Source: Elephas maximus indicus (lineage: Eukaryota > Chordata > Mammalia > Proboscidea > Elephantidae). Taken from it: DNA of 64,000 bases. Each line of letters opens with the position of its first letter. The first letter of the stretch is position 1. Position numbers and translations under genes: made by a program. The notes below the pieces were generated by a model. That model had not been told where the DNA came from. It saw only the letters and a list, made by a program, of their open reading frames with translations, and did no database searches. Shown piece by piece: positions 23,510 to 35,065 of this stretch. Location: contig NC_064839.1 in the NCBI RefSeq assembly GCF_024166365.1, positions 16,974,878 to 17,038,877 on the forward strand, read 5' to 3'.

Positions 23510-24090
23510 TAATATTTAATTTTTTTATTGTGCTTTAGGTGGAAGTTTACAGCTCAAGTTAATTTCTCATTGAAAAATTTATACACATGTTGTTTTGTGA
23601 CATTAGCTGCAATCCCCTACTCCCCCTTTCCACCCTGGGTTCCCGGTGTCCATTTGACCAGTTCCTGACCCTTCCTGTCTTCTCATTCTCCCTCCGGCCA
23701 GGAGCTGACCATTTGGTTTTGTATATCTGATTGAACTAAGAAGCACATTCCTCACGTGTATTATGTTTTGTTCTATAGTCCTGTCTAATCTTTTTCTAAG
23801 AGTGGGCTTCAGGAATGGTTTCAGTTCTGGGTTAACAGTGAGTCTGGGGGCCATAGTTTTGGGGGTTCCTCCCATGTCTGTCAGACGATTAAGCCTGCTG
23901 TTTTTATGTAAATTTGATCTCTGTTCTACATTTTTCTCCTGCTCTGCCTAGGACTCTCTGTTTTGTTCCCTTTCAGGGTGGTCATTGGTGGTAGCTGGGC
24001 AACATCTAGTTTTTCTGATCTCAGGCTGGTGGAGTCTCTGGCTCATTAATTCCTTTATTCTTTTAGTCCTTTGGGCTATTCTAATATTTT
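23510..24090 (-). mobile_element. L1 3' UTR fragment
   Basis: TTTTTTTATTGTGCTTTAGGTGG then AATTTATACACATGTTGTTTTGTGAC and CCTGTCTAATCTTTTTCTAAG match the 3' UTR of the other elephant L1 copies. The element is truncated after about 570 bases. Confidence 0.9.
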
Positions 24091-24114
24091 AGAAACATTC
24101 ATATGGTGCTGACG

Positions 24115-24555
24115 GTTTGTCCTACTGTGGTGGCTTGGGTTTTACCATGATGCTAGAAGCTATGCCACTGGTATTTCAAATCCAGCAGGGTCAGCCATAG
24201 TGGACAGGTCTCAGCAGAGCTTCCAGGCTAAGATAGACTAGGGAGAAATGCCTTTAGATCTATTTTTGAAAATTAGCCAATGAAAACCCTGTGGATCACA
24301 GAATATTGTCTGAGACTGACTTGCTTGCTTTGGACGTGTCATGAGGAGGGACCAAGTGCTGAAGAAGGACATCATGTTTGGTGAAATACAGGCTAGCAAA
24401 GGTGGGGGAAATCCTTAAGGAGATGGATTGACGCAATGGCCAAAACAATGGACTCAAACATACCAATAACTGTGATGATGACGCGGGACAAAGCAACACT
24501 TTGTTCTATTGTACGTGGGTCAGAGTTGACTCTCTGGCAACTAACAACAACAATG
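24115..24555 (+). mobile_element. RTE-composite element with extended RTE 3' part
   Basis: The 5' part (24115-24320) is the composite-family body in sense orientation: TACCATGATGCTAGAAGCTATGCC, CAGCAGAGCTTCCAGGCTAAG. It runs directly into genuine RTE ORF2 sequence from about 24326 (TTGGACGTGTCATGAGGAGGGACC, GACATCATGTTTGG) and ends CAACTAACAACAACAA. The RTE portion is about 230 bases, longer than the shared end in the other composites. Confidence 0.75.
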
Positions 24556-25199
24556 TGCCAAAAACCTTCAGGAGCTTTACCGACATGAACTCACTTGGTG
24601 TTGGTTGGAAGTACAAGGTACGGGGTGGTTGTGGAGATTTAGACTGCCCAACACCTGACCCTAATTTCTCTTTGGGAGTCTTATGATTGTTCTCTTTCCT
24701 CACTGATGGCTGGGGTGTTGCTGAGCCAGGGGATGCTTTCTTCCTCAAAGAAGCAGGGAGAGCTGAAGAGTCCCTCTTTGCAAGTGGTGGCCTAAGGATC
24801 CTGCGCCCAGTGTCTGGGGAATCAGTGGTGGTCTCCTCCGGACTATGCCTGTGGCTTCCTCTGGCTCTGGCTCCAGCTGCTGACTTTTCCTGATCTCTGT
24901 ATTCTGAGTCTGATTCTCCAGCAGCCTCTGAATGCTTTTCTGCTAGGGTTAACCAGGGATGGTTTCTGTTTTTGCACCAAGTTCTGGGAGGCCAGAGACA
25001 TAAATGCGAGCCACACCAAGGAAGGCCTTGAATGCCAGGTTAAAGGTTTGGGACTTTATCTAGCGGACCAGTGGTTCTTAACCAGGGAGGTGCTTCAGAA
25101 TCGCCCAATGTCTTAGTTAGCTGTTACTGCAGTAATGCTGCATAACCAGTGGACCCTCCCCCGCCACCAGAGGCGTACAACAAAAATTAATTTTTCTCC
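24556..25199. other. Mostly unique intergenic sequence
   Basis: No gene recognised. A phrase at 25110-25150 (TTAGTTAGCTGTTACTGCAGTAATGCTGCATAACC) looks like the start of a degraded MaLR-type LTR. Confidence 0.4.
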
Positions 25200-25412
25200 C
25201 TATACCATATACCAGTGACGGCTGAGTTGGTTTCGACTCATGTTAACCCCCTGTGTGTCAGGGTAGAACTGTGCTCCACAGGGTTTTCAATGGCTGATTG
25301 TTCAGAAGTAGATCACCAGGCCTTTCTTCCTAGGTGCCCCTGGGTGGACTCGAACCTCCAATCTTTTGATTAGCAGCTGAGTTTTTAGAACTTTTGCACT
25401 ACCCAGGGACTC
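25200..25412 (-). mobile_element. AfroSINE, longer variant
   Basis: It contains GGCTGAGTTGGTTTCGACTCA, CACAGGGTTTTCAATGGCTGATTG and GATCACCAGGCCTTTCTTCC, and ends ACTACCCAGGGACTCC. The middle segment is shared with the RTE-composite family. Confidence 0.9.
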
Positions 25413-25424
25413 CATTTCTCTCAC

Positions 25425-25625
25425 TTTGTTGTTGTCATTCAGTGCTGTCGAGTTGATTTTTAACTCAGAGTGACCCCATGTAGAACTGCCCCATAGGGTT
25501 TTCTAGGCTGTAATCTTTACAGGAGCAGATCACCAGGTCTTCTCCCATGGAGTGGGTGGGTGGGTGCAAACCACCAACTTTTTTATTAGCAGCCAAGTGC
25601 TTAACGGTTGTACAACTGGGCTACG
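25425..25625 (-). mobile_element. AfroSINE, longer variant
   Basis: It runs from TTTGTTGTTGTCATTCAGTGC to TGTACAACTGGGCTACGG, with GGGTTTTCTAGGCTGTAATC inside. It lies only about 12 bases after the previous SINE, in the same orientation. Confidence 0.9.
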
Positions 25626-25962
25626 GGTCTGCAAATCAGCTGAGTGACTCTGATGAACTTGATTAGAATGCCTTAACTTGGGTCCAGGCTAAGATTTGAC
25701 TTCAGGTCTGTTCTTTATGTTTCTCATCCTGGGACCCAGGCTGAAAGGGTAGTGGCTATTCAGGGCAAACTCTTTCATGGTGAGTAGTAGGAGTACAAGT
25801 GGGGTGAGTGGAAATATGCAAAGTCTCTTCAGGCCTTGGCTTGGAACTGGCACAGTGTCCCTTTTACCCATATCCATTTGAGCAAAAATTCACATGGCCA
25901 AGTCCAACATCACTGGTGTGGGCAAGTACCCTCTGATCACAGAGAATCACAGTAGAGGTAGA

Positions 25963-26475
25963 TGCCATGGACTGAATTGTGTCCCCCCAAAATGTGTGTC
26001 AACTTGGCTAGGCCATGATTCCCAGTATTGTGTGATTGTCCACCATTTTGTCATCTGATGTGATTTTCCTATGTGTTGTAAATCCTACCTCTATGATGTA
26101 AATGAGGCAGAATCAGAGACAGTTATGCTAATGAGGAAGGATTTAATCTACAAGATTAGGTTGAATCTCAAGTCAACTCTTCTGAGATGTAAAAGAGAGA
26201 AGTGAGCAGAGAGACGGGGGACCTCATGCCACCAAGAATGAAGAATCAGGAGGGGAGTGTATCTCCTGGACCCAGGGTCCCTGCGCCTGAGAAGCTCCTA
26301 GACCAGGGGAAGATTCATGACAAGGACCTTCCCCCAGAACCAACAGAGAAGGAAAGCCTTCCCCTGGAGCTGGCGCCCTGAATTTGCCTCCTAAATTGTG
26401 AGAGAATAAATTTATCTTTGTTAAAGCCATTCGCTTGTAGTATTTCTGTTATAGCAGCAACAGATGACTAAGACA
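25963..26475 (+). mobile_element. Solo LTR, ERVL-MaLR type (non-coding)
   Basis: About 513 bases bounded by TG and CA. It contains GGACTGAATTGTGTCCCCCC near the start and GTGAGAGAATAAATTTATC (polyadenylation signal AATAAA) near the end, then GCCATTCGCTTGTAG and GATGACTAAGACA. These phrases are MaLR/MLT1-like. No internal retroviral genes are present. A second copy of the same family hosts the nested insertion at 30277-33529. Confidence 0.75.
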
Positions 26476-26814
26476 ATAGACAAAGAAGGATTGTGGACAA
26501 ATAATCTATCACATCAGGAGTGTTTTTTCACAATCTGGTACCCTGATTCCAAGTTTTTGAGTGAAATATCTGGAATGTCCTGTATTTTGAAAAAACTTCC
26601 CTGGTGATTGTGAGGTGTACTCCCCAGGGGATAAGTGCCACTGTTGTGGACAATGAGAAGCCGGTGAAGGCTTCTGAGCAGAAGAATGACATGATTAGTG
26701 CTGCATTTGGACACTAACTTTGGAAAGTGGAAGAGTATGGCAGCTGGGAGATGAGTTAGCAAACTGCCGCAACTGACCGAGAAGAGATGATGAGAGCATG
26801 AACCTGGTGTTCCG

Positions 26815-27140
26815 GGTACCCATTACTGTGTAACCTGCCACCACAACACTTAGCAGCTTAAAATAACCATTCTTTTATTATCTCTCATGATGTTGCGGGC
26901 TGACTGGGCTCAGCTGGGTAGCTCTTCTGCTCCATGTGACGTCGAGTGGAACTGTAGTCATCTGGGGACTTGTTTGGGCTAGCCATCCAAGATGACTCAG
27001 ACACACAGCTGGAGCTGTTGACTGAAGCACACACACGTGGCCCGTCTATGTAGCCTGGGCCTCCCACAGCATGGCAGCTTTGTTCTGAGAATGTTCCAGC
27101 AGTGAGCATTCCATGGGGAGAACACAAAAACTTCCAGTCC
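26815..27140 (-). mobile_element. MaLR-like LTR remnant (family uncertain)
   Basis: Phrases such as CCCATTACTGTGTAACCTGCC, CACTTAGCAGCTTAAAATAAC and CTCCCACAGCATGGCAGCTTTG follow a common old mammalian repeat that also starts at about 63775. Orientation and family are my best reading only. Confidence 0.5.
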
Positions 27141-27142
27141 TC

Positions 27143-27740
27143 TCTTTATTATTTTTTTAAATAATATTTTTGTTGTTGTTGAAAATATACACAGCAAAAA
27201 TACATCAATTCAACAATTTCTACATACATAATTCAGTGACATTGATTGCATTCTTCAAGTTGTACAACCATTCTCACCCTCCTTTTCTGAGTTATTCCTC
27301 CACCATTAACATGAACTCATTGCCACCTAAGTTTCTTCTCTAACCTTTCAAGTTGCTGTTGTAAATTTCATCCCATACAGATAGTTCTTTAAAAAAGTAT
27401 GACATTCAAGGCAGATGTTCTTTATTAACTGAGTTAAACTATTTTGGATTTAAAGAAGGCTTCAGGGGATGTTTTTGCTTTAAGATTTAAGGTTTAAAGA
27501 TTATCTCAGGGCAATGGTTTTGGGGGTCCATCCAGCCTCTACGGGTCCAGTAAGTGTGGATTCCATGAGAATTTTAAATTCTGTTCCACACACCCCCTCC
27601 TTTGATCAGGATTCTTCTGGAGAATCTTTGAGCAAAACGTTCAGTAATGGTAGCCAGGCACCATCCAGTTCTTCTGGTTTCGTGACAAAGGAGCTGTCAG
27701 TCCTCTTCAAGTCAAGCCCAGCACTTGCACAGCATCACTT
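27143..27740 (-). mobile_element. L1-like 3' UTR repeat, copy 1
   Basis: AAAATATACACAGCAAAAATACATC, TGCAACCATTCTCAC-type phrases and AGATTATCTCAGGGCAATGG also occur in the same order at 34160-34848. The layout (T-rich start, no ORF) suggests the 3' UTR of an L1 or HAL1-type LINE on the minus strand, different from the main L1 family here. Confidence 0.7.
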
Positions 27741-28534
27741 CCATCACACTCCATTGGTGAAGCCATCACAGGGCCGCCCAGATTCAAGGGGAGGGAAAAC
27801 AAACACCTCTGCTTGTTAGGGAGAGTGACAAGTAACTTGTGGCCATATTTAATCAATCACGGCTGGGCAGTGGCAGTGGGGAGGGAGGAGATGCAGATTC
27901 AAGAGACACTTAGGAAGAATGGATAGGACTTGGCCTCTTATTGGTTACAGAAGAGGGATTGGGGTTGCCCCAGAAAGCCTTGACCTTCCCTTCAAATCCT
28001 AGTCCTTCAAACCCTAGAGTCAGCTATGGGGTTCTGACACTGAACGGTCCCTCCGTCATCTACTGAGTGTGTTCCTGGGAGGAAAAGGTGATTGGCACAT
28101 TCGCCCAGGACACTTAAATCACTCCAGCTGTCATCAGTTACTCAGATTAGTTGGGACTCTGCAGACCACTAAGAGAAGAGACATGGGACAGGTAAGTTTT
28201 AACAGTAGAGGAGATGGGAAGGAAAAAATAGTGGATGCTCCTAGGAGAAGAGGGGCGCAGAAGCCAGAGTACGGTGTAGTATTAGCTGGTCGTAGATATG
28301 GACAATGACTGGCCTCTGAATCATCCTGAAGAGTAAAGTTCTTGCACGTACCACCAGAGACTGATTTATCCTCCTTTCTCCCAGTGGTCTCTGTGCGCTG
28401 ATTGGCTTTGGGTAACAGTTGATATAGGTGATCAGTCTTGATGGCAACACCCCCTTTATGGTTGTAGGGCCATCTGGAGAAGGAGGTCTTGTGGTTCTAC
28501 TCAACAGGAGAGAATCCAAAAATCATCTTCCTGG
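27741..28534. other. Unique intergenic sequence
   Basis: No gene or repeat clearly recognised. Confidence 0.4.
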
Positions 28535-29730
28535 AAACAAATTATGGTACATACACACAACGGAATACTATGCAACAGTAAAGAACAATGATGAATCCAT
28601 GAAACATCTCACAACATGTATGAATCAGGAGGGCATTATGCTGAGTGAAATAAGTCAATCACAAAAGGACAAATATTATATGACACCACTATTATAAAAA
28701 CTCAAGAAAAGGTTTACATACAGAAAGAAACAATCTTTGAGAGTTATGAGGGGGTAGGGAGGGGTAATCACTAACTAGATAGTAGACAAGTGTTAACTTT
28801 GGTGAAGGGAAAAACAACACATAATATAGGGGAAAAAAATTTTTTTTTTCTTTTTTTTTGGAAGTCAGCACAAATTGACTAAGCCAAAGCCATAGAAGCT
28901 TCCTAGACATGTCCAAACACCTTGAAGGACCAAGTTACTGGGGCTGAGGGCTGGGGACCATGGTCTCAGGGTACATCTAGGTCAATTGGCTTAACACTGC
29001 TCATGAAGAAAATGCTCTACATCCTACTTTGGTGAGTAGTGTCTGGAGTCTTAAGAGTTTGTGAGGAGCTACCTAAAATATATCCACTGGTCCCATCGCA
29101 TTCAGGGGAAAGAAGAATGAAGAAAACCAAAGACACAAGGAAATATTTGTCCAAAGGACTAGTGGACCGCATGAACCACAGCCTCTACCAGCCTGAGCCC
29201 AGAAGAACTAGATGGTGCCTGGCTACCACCATTAACCACTCTGACAGGGATCACAATAGAGGGTCCTGGGCAGAGAAGGAGAAAAATGTAGAACAAAATT
29301 CAAATTCACAAAAAAAGCCCAGACTTATTGGTCTGACAGAGCCTGGAGGAACCCCTGAGACTATGGCCCCAAGACACACTGCTAACTCAGAACTGAAGCC
29401 ACTTCCAAAGTTCTCCTTTCAGCCAAAGATGAGACAGGCCTATAAAACAAACAATAACACAAGTGAGGAATGTGCTTCTCAGTTCAGTCAAGTATATGAG
29501 ACCAAATGGGTAACACCTGCCCAAAAGCAAAGACGAGAAAGCAGGAAGGGACAGGAAAACTGGACGAATGGACACAGAGATCCTGGAGTGTAAAGGGAAA
29601 GGGGGAGAGTGCCGACACATTGTGGAGATTGCAACCAATGTCACAAAACAATTTGTGTATAAATTTTTGAATTAGAAACTAATTTGCGCTGTGAACTTTC
29701 ACCTAAAACACAATTAAAAAAAATCCTCTT
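28535..29730 (+). mobile_element. L1 3' end (ORF2 C-terminus plus 3' UTR)
   Basis: It opens with the last ORF2 codons (NKLWYIHTTEYYATVKNNDE, then MLSEISQSQKDKYY) and passes into the shared L1 3' UTR. It ends CACCTAAAACACAATTAAAAAAA at the poly-A. The 3' UTR contains a fortuitous 184-codon open frame (29039-29593), which is not a gene. Confidence 0.92.
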
Positions 29731-30276
29731 CCTGAGCATCATTGAGACCAGGCCTTGGAGGGAAGTGTGGGTCACTGTATGATACCTCTTTCTCTTGTCT
29801 TTTTTCACCAATTTTTTTTCTTCCATTCTCTCACCAAGCGAGCTTTCTTTCAGATCTAGGGCTTCTGGTCTCAGTGTCACCTGTGTTCCAGAGTCAAAGG
29901 CAGTCATGAAAGTGCTCTTCAAGTTGTTCGGTCTCTCATTCCTGTGCCACTGCTGTCTTCCATTTCCCTGGACTGAGGGGCCAATTCCAAGAGGCCAACT
30001 TCATCCATTTAAAGTCATCTCCAAAGACCAGGCAGGACTGACTCAGGTAGTAGCTGACTGATTTGTGGTCAATCTCTATCTTCTTTCTGAACTCTAGGAT
30101 CATAGGGATTAGATGTAAGAATGCTCTTAGATTGAGTTCCAGGGCCACCACTTACAAATCATGTGACCCTGAGCAGGATCCAGAGCGAACGAAGCCAGCG
30201 AACTTTGCCAGAAAGTCCACATATATTGAATGCAGGCCACAGGCCCAAGGAAACTCCTTTTAAAATGATTCGCTGC
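29731..30276. other. Unique intergenic sequence
   Basis: No gene recognised. A weak MIR-like phrase lies about 30100-30200 (GTGACCCTGAGCAGGATCC). Confidence 0.4.
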
Positions 30277-30846
30277 TGTGTTGGTCATCTAGTGCTGCTA
30301 TAACAGAAATATCACAAGTGGATGGCTTTAACAAAATAAATTTATTCTCTCACAGTTTAGGAGGCTAGAAGTTGGAATTCAGGGTGCCAGCTCGAGGGGA
30401 AGGCTTTCTCTCTGTGTTAGTTCTTGGGAAGGTTCTTGTCATCAATCTTTCCCAGCTGAGGAGCTTCTCAGCACATAGACCCTGGGTCCAAAGGATAAGC
30501 TATTCTCCTGGCTCTAGTGTCTTGGTGGTATGAGGTCCCCATGTCTCCCTGCTTGGTTCTGCCTTTTATGTCCCAAAAGATATTAGCTTAAGATACAACC
30601 TAATCTTGTAGACTGAGTCTTGCCTCATTAACATCACTGCCTCTTCAGGATTTTTGTCAAGGATTCAGAAGCTGTGAAGGATTTCATTTTACTTGGATCC
30701 ACAATCAACATCCATGGAAGCTGCAGTCGAGAAATCAAACAACCCATTGCGTTGGGCAAATCAGCTGTAAAAGACCTCTTTAAGTGTTAAAAAGCAAAGA
30801 TGTCACCTTGAAGACTAAGGTGTGCCTGATCCAAGCCATGGTGTTT

Positions 30847-32978
30847 CCTTTTTTTTTTTTTTATAACTTTTATTAAGCTTCAAGTGAACGTTTACAAATC
30901 CAATCAGTCTGTCACATATAAGTTTACATACATCTCACTCCCTACTCCCACTTGCTCTCCCCCTCTTGAGTCAGCCCTTTCAGTCTCTCCTTTCTTGACA
31001 ATTTTGCCGGCTTCCCTCTCTCTCTATCCTCCCATCCCCCCTCCAGACAAGAGTTGCCAACACAGTCTCAAGTGTCCACCTGATATAATTAGCTCACTCT
31101 TCATCAGCGTCTCTCTCCCACCCGCTGACCAGTCCCTTTCATGTCTGATGAGTTGTCTTCCGGGATGGTTCCTGTCCTGTGCCAACAGAAGGTCTGGGGA
31201 CCATGGCCGCCGGGATTCCTCTAGTCTCAGTCAGACCATTAAGTTTGGTCTTTTTATGAGAATTTGGGGTCTGTATGTATCCCACTGATCTCCTGCTCCC
31301 TCAGGGGTTCTCTGCTGTGCTCCCTGTCAGGGCAGTCATCGATTGTGGCCGGGCACCAACTAGTTCTTCTGGTCCCAGGATGATGTAGGTCTCTGGTTCA
31401 TGTGGCCCTTTCTGTCTCTTGGGCTCTTAGTTGTCGTGTGGCCTTGGTGTTCTTCATTTTCCTTTGCTCCGGGTGGGTTGAGACCAATTGATGCATCTTA
31501 GATGGCCGCTTGTTAGCATTTAAGACCCCAGACGCCACATTTCAATGTGGGATGCAGAATGATTTCATAATAGAATTATTTTGCCAATTGACTTAGAAGT
31601 CCCCGCAAACCATGTTCCCCAGACCCCCGCGCTTGCTCCGCTGACCTTTGAAGCATTCATTTTATCCCGGAAACTTCTTTGCTTTTGGTCCAGTCCAATT
31701 GAGCTGACCTTTCATGTATTGAGTGTTGTCTTTCCCTTCACCTAAAGCAGTTCTTATCTACTGATTAATCAATAAAAAACCCTCTCCCACCCTCCCTCCC
31801 TCCCCCCCTCATAACCACAAAAGTATGTGTTCTTCTCAGGTTTACTATTTCTCAAGATTTTATAATAGTGGTCTTATACAATATTTGTCCTTTTGCTTCT
31901 GACTAATTTCGCTCAGCATAATGCCTTCCAGGTTCCTCCATGTTATGAAATGTTTCGGGGATTCGTCACTGTTCTTTATCAATGCGTAGTATTCCATTGT
32001 GTGAATATACCACAATTTATTTAACCATTCATCCGTTGATGGACACCTTGGTTGCTTCCAACTTTTTGCTATTGTAAACAGAGCTGCAATAAACATGGGT
32101 GCGCATATATCTGTTTGTATGAAGGCTCTTGTATCTCTAGGGTATATTCCCGGGGTGGGATTTCTGGGTTGTATGGTAGTTCTATTTCTAACTGTTTAAG
32201 ACAACGCCAGATAGATTTCCAAAGTGGTTGTACCATTTTACATTCCCACCAGCAGTGTATGAGAGTTCCAATCTCTCCGCAGCCTCTCCAACATTTATTA
32301 TTTTGTGTTTTTTGGATTAATGCCAGCCTTGTTGGTGTGAGATGAAATCTCATCGTAGTTTTAATTTGCATTTCTCTAATGGCTAATGATCGAGAGCATT
32401 TTCTCATGTATCTGTTGGCTGCCTGAATATCTTCTTTAGTGAAATGTGTGTTCATATCCTTTGCCCACTTCTTGATTGGGTTGTTTGTCTTTTTGTGGTT
32501 GAGTTTTGACAGAATCATGTAGATTTTAGAGATCAGGTGCTGGTCGGAGATGTCATAGCTGAAAATTCTTTCCCAATCTGTAGGTGGTCTTTTTACTCTT
32601 TTGGAGAAGTCTTTAGATGAGCATAGGTGTTTGATTTTTAGCAGCTCCCAGTTATCGGGTTTCTCTTCATCATTTTTGGTAATATTTTGTATTCTGTTTA
32701 TACCTTGAATTAGGGCTCCTAGGGTTGTCCCAATTTTTTCTTCCATGATCTTTATCGTTTTAGTCTTTATGTTTAGGTCTTTGATCCACTTGGAGTTAGT
32801 TTTTGTGCATGGTGTGAGGTATGGGTCCTGTTTCATTTTTTTGCAAATGGATATCCAGTTATGCCAGCACCATTTGTTAAAAAGGCTATCTTTTCCCCAA
32901 TTAATTGACACTGGTCCTTTGTCAAATATCAGCTGCTCATACGTGGATGGATCTATGTCTGGGTTCTCAATTCTGTTC
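30847..32978 (-). mobile_element. L1 insertion (5' truncated) inside the RTE
   Basis: A poly-T starting at about 30849 is the 3' end. The element extends 2.1 kb into ORF2 and stops at the right copy of the target-site duplication GCCATGGTGTTT (30835-30846 and 32979-32990). It is younger than the surrounding RTE and LTR. Confidence 0.93.
31860..32978 (-). pseudogene. L1 ORF2p C-terminal remnant
   Basis: The minus strand reads the C-terminal third of an L1 ORF2 protein. From the upstream side it passes QLIFDKGPVSINWGKDSLFN, then WERIFSYDISDQHLISKIYM, a KKWAKDMNTHFTKEDIQAANRYM-like segment, and the cysteine-rich domain (CWRGCGEIGTLIHCWWECKM). A frameshift near 32080 moves the rest (FIAALFTIAKSWKQPRCPS and on) to another frame. 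ORF2p supplies endonuclease and reverse transcriptase for L1 and SINE mobilisation, but both catalytic domains lie upstream and are absent here. The open frame extends upstream to 33148 through the target-site duplication into antisense RTE sequence. This is chance and makes a 359-codon chimeric frame. Confidence 0.9.
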
Positions 32979-33529
32979 GCCATGGTGTTTTCAATCACCT
33001 CATATGCATGAAAAAGCTGGACAATGAACAAGAATTGACTCCTTTGAACTATGGTATTGTTGAAGAATACTGAATATACCACAGACTGCCAAAAGAATGA
33101 ACAAATCTGTCTTGGAAGAAGTACAACCAGAATGCTCCTTAGAAGCAAGGATGGGGAGACTTCGTCTCAAATACTTTGGACAAGTTGTCAGGAAGGATCA
33201 ATCCCCGGAGAAGGACATCATGCTTGGTAAAGCAGAAGGTCAACGAAAAAGAGGAAGACCTTCAGCAAGATGGATTGACACAGTGGCTACTACAGTGGAC
33301 TCAAGCACAACAAAGATCATGCGAATGGCGCAGGACCAGGCGGTGTTTTGTTCTGTTGTGCATAGGGTCGCTACAACAATCCTGCCTCATTAACATCATT
33401 GGGGCAGGATTTACCACACATAGCCAAATCACATCAGATGACAAAATGGTGGACAATTACACAATACTGGGAATCAAGGCTTAGCCAATTTGACAGATAT
33501 TTTGGAGGGGCACAATTTAATCCATGACA

Positions 33530-34159
33530 GCTGCTCATAGCAGATTTCATCATGGAAATGATTACATTATATCAGATCTCATTATGGAGGTGATTACATC
33601 ATTACATAGCTGCCAAACTACATCATAACTGCCAAACCACTGAGAATCACGGCCCAGCCAAGTTGACACACAACCTTGATCATCACAGATGTCACTCCTG
33701 CTCATCATACAAGGCCCAGCCTCAGTGCCTCCTCTTCTAGGCAGGCTTTCCTATTATTATTGTAACAGCTGGCTCCAGAATTCTTTCTGGCCCTGTGTGT
33801 GTGTGTGTGTGTGTGCACGTGTATGGATTGGGGGGAGGTGTGGCAAGAAACTCTGTTTCTGCTAAGCCACTTGGGGTGAGGTAAGACCTCCCCAGGGCCA
33901 GAGGTAAGTTAAAATGGTGGAAGGACAGCTGAGTCGTGGAGGAGGAAGTGACATCTATGCTGGAGCTGAAGGATGAGTGGGAGCCAGGTGTAGGGAGAGT
34001 GCTGAGGGGACAGAAGACAGAAGAAACAGCCTGCTGAGGTGGAGCCCGAGGTGGCCTGGGCTGCAAGATGAGGGGGAGAGCGGACGCCATGGTATTGGCT
34101 TTCGTTAGTCCAACACTGTCTGCTACCTTTAAGAATAGAAAAACTGGCATTTTTTCCTC
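33530..34159. other. Unique intergenic sequence with TG microsatellite
   Basis: A (TG)n run lies at 33794-33815. Otherwise I see no gene or repeat; a 137-codon minus-strand open frame crosses the microsatellite and is not credible. Confidence 0.5.
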
Positions 34160-34848
34160 CTAAATTCTATTTATTTTGCTGTTATTATTGAGAATATACA
34201 CAGCAAAATATGTACCAATTCAACAGTTTCTACGTTTACCATTTAGTGACATTGATTACATTCTTTTGAGCTGTGCAACCATTCTCGCTCTCCTTTTATG
34301 AGTTATTTCTCCTTCACTAACGTAAACTCACTGCCCCCTACGGTTCCTATCTAATCTCTTGAGTTGCTGTTGTCAATTTGATCCCAAACAGGTAATTCTC
34401 AAAAGAGCATAATGCTCAAGGCTGACCTTTTTTACTAGTTAAGCTAAACTATTGTTCAGTTTTAAGATGACTTCAGGGAATATTTTTGGTTTAAGGTTTA
34501 AAGATTATCTCAGGACAATAGTTTCAAAGTTTCATCCACCCTCCATGGCTCCAGAAAGTCTAGAGTCCATGAAAATTTGAAATTCAGTTCTGCATTTTCC
34601 CCTTCTTGACCAGGATTCTTCTATGGACTCTTTGATCAGAATGTTCAGTAATGATAGCTGGACACCATCCAGTTCTTCCGGTCTCATGGCAAAGGAAGCA
34701 GTTGTTCAATGGAGCCAGTTAGCCACACGTTCCATATCCTCCTCCTATTCCTGACTCTCCTTCTTTCTCTGTTACTCTAGGAGAATAGAGACCAATTGTT
34801 GTGCCTTGCATGGCGGCTTCCTAGCTTTTAAGACCCTGGCAAAAACTG
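34160..34848 (-). mobile_element. L1-like 3' UTR repeat, copy 2
   Basis: Same phrase order as 27143-27740 but longer: GAATATACACAGCAAAATATG, TTCTTTTGAGCTGTGCAACC, AGATTATCTCAGGACAATAG, ending TTGCATGGCGGCTTCCTAGC near a TTTTAAGACCC motif that is also common in elephant L1 3' UTRs. Confidence 0.72.
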
Positions 34849-34859
34849 GCATTTTTATT

Positions 34860-35065
34860 TGTTGTTGTTATTAGGTGTGTTGAGTCGATTTCAACTCATA
34901 ATGACCCCATGTGACAGAGTAGGACTGCCCCATAGAGTTTTCTAGGCTGTAATCTTTATGGGAACAGATCGCCAGGTCTTTCTCCTGCAAAACCACTGGA
35001 TAGGTTTGAACAGCCAACCTTTTGGTTAGTAGCTGAGCACTTAACCATTGGGCCACCAGGGCTCC
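34860..35065 (-). mobile_element. AfroSINE, longer variant
   Basis: It starts TTGTTGTTGTTATTAGGTGTG and ends GGCCACCAGGGCTCCTTG, with GTTTTCTAGGCTGTAATCTTTATGG in the middle. Confidence 0.93.

Larger units (their letters stand above)
30637..33382 (+). mobile_element. RTE insertion inside the LTR, itself split by an L1
   Basis: RTE arms are 30637-30846 and 32991-33382. The flanking LTR sequence TGCCTCATTAACATCA is duplicated at 30621-30636 and 33383-33398, a 16-base target-site duplication. The 5' junction near 30650-30690 carries a small repeat of TTGTCAAGGATT/TGAAGGATTT. The 3' end runs into GGGTCGCTACAACAA, with about 40 bases of the usual terminus missing. Confidence 0.88.
30277..33529 (-). 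mobile_element. MaLR-type LTR, outer host of a nested insertion
   Basis: The two arms, 30277-30636 and 33383-33529, are the complement of the LTR at 25963-26475. The left arm has ATAAATTTATTCTCTCACAG and CTGGGTCCAAAGGATAAGC; the right arm has CATCAGATGACAAAATGGTGG and ends GGGGCACAATTTAATCCATGACA. Joined, they restore one LTR, showing that the RTE between them landed inside it. Confidence 0.8.

Noticed and set aside
29039..29593. 184-codon open frame
   Set aside because: It lies wholly in the L1 3' UTR and its sequence is repeated, with stops, in the other L1 copies.
33737..34150. 137-codon minus-strand open frame
   Set aside because: Crosses a TG microsatellite (encoding a Thr-His run) and lacks gene features.
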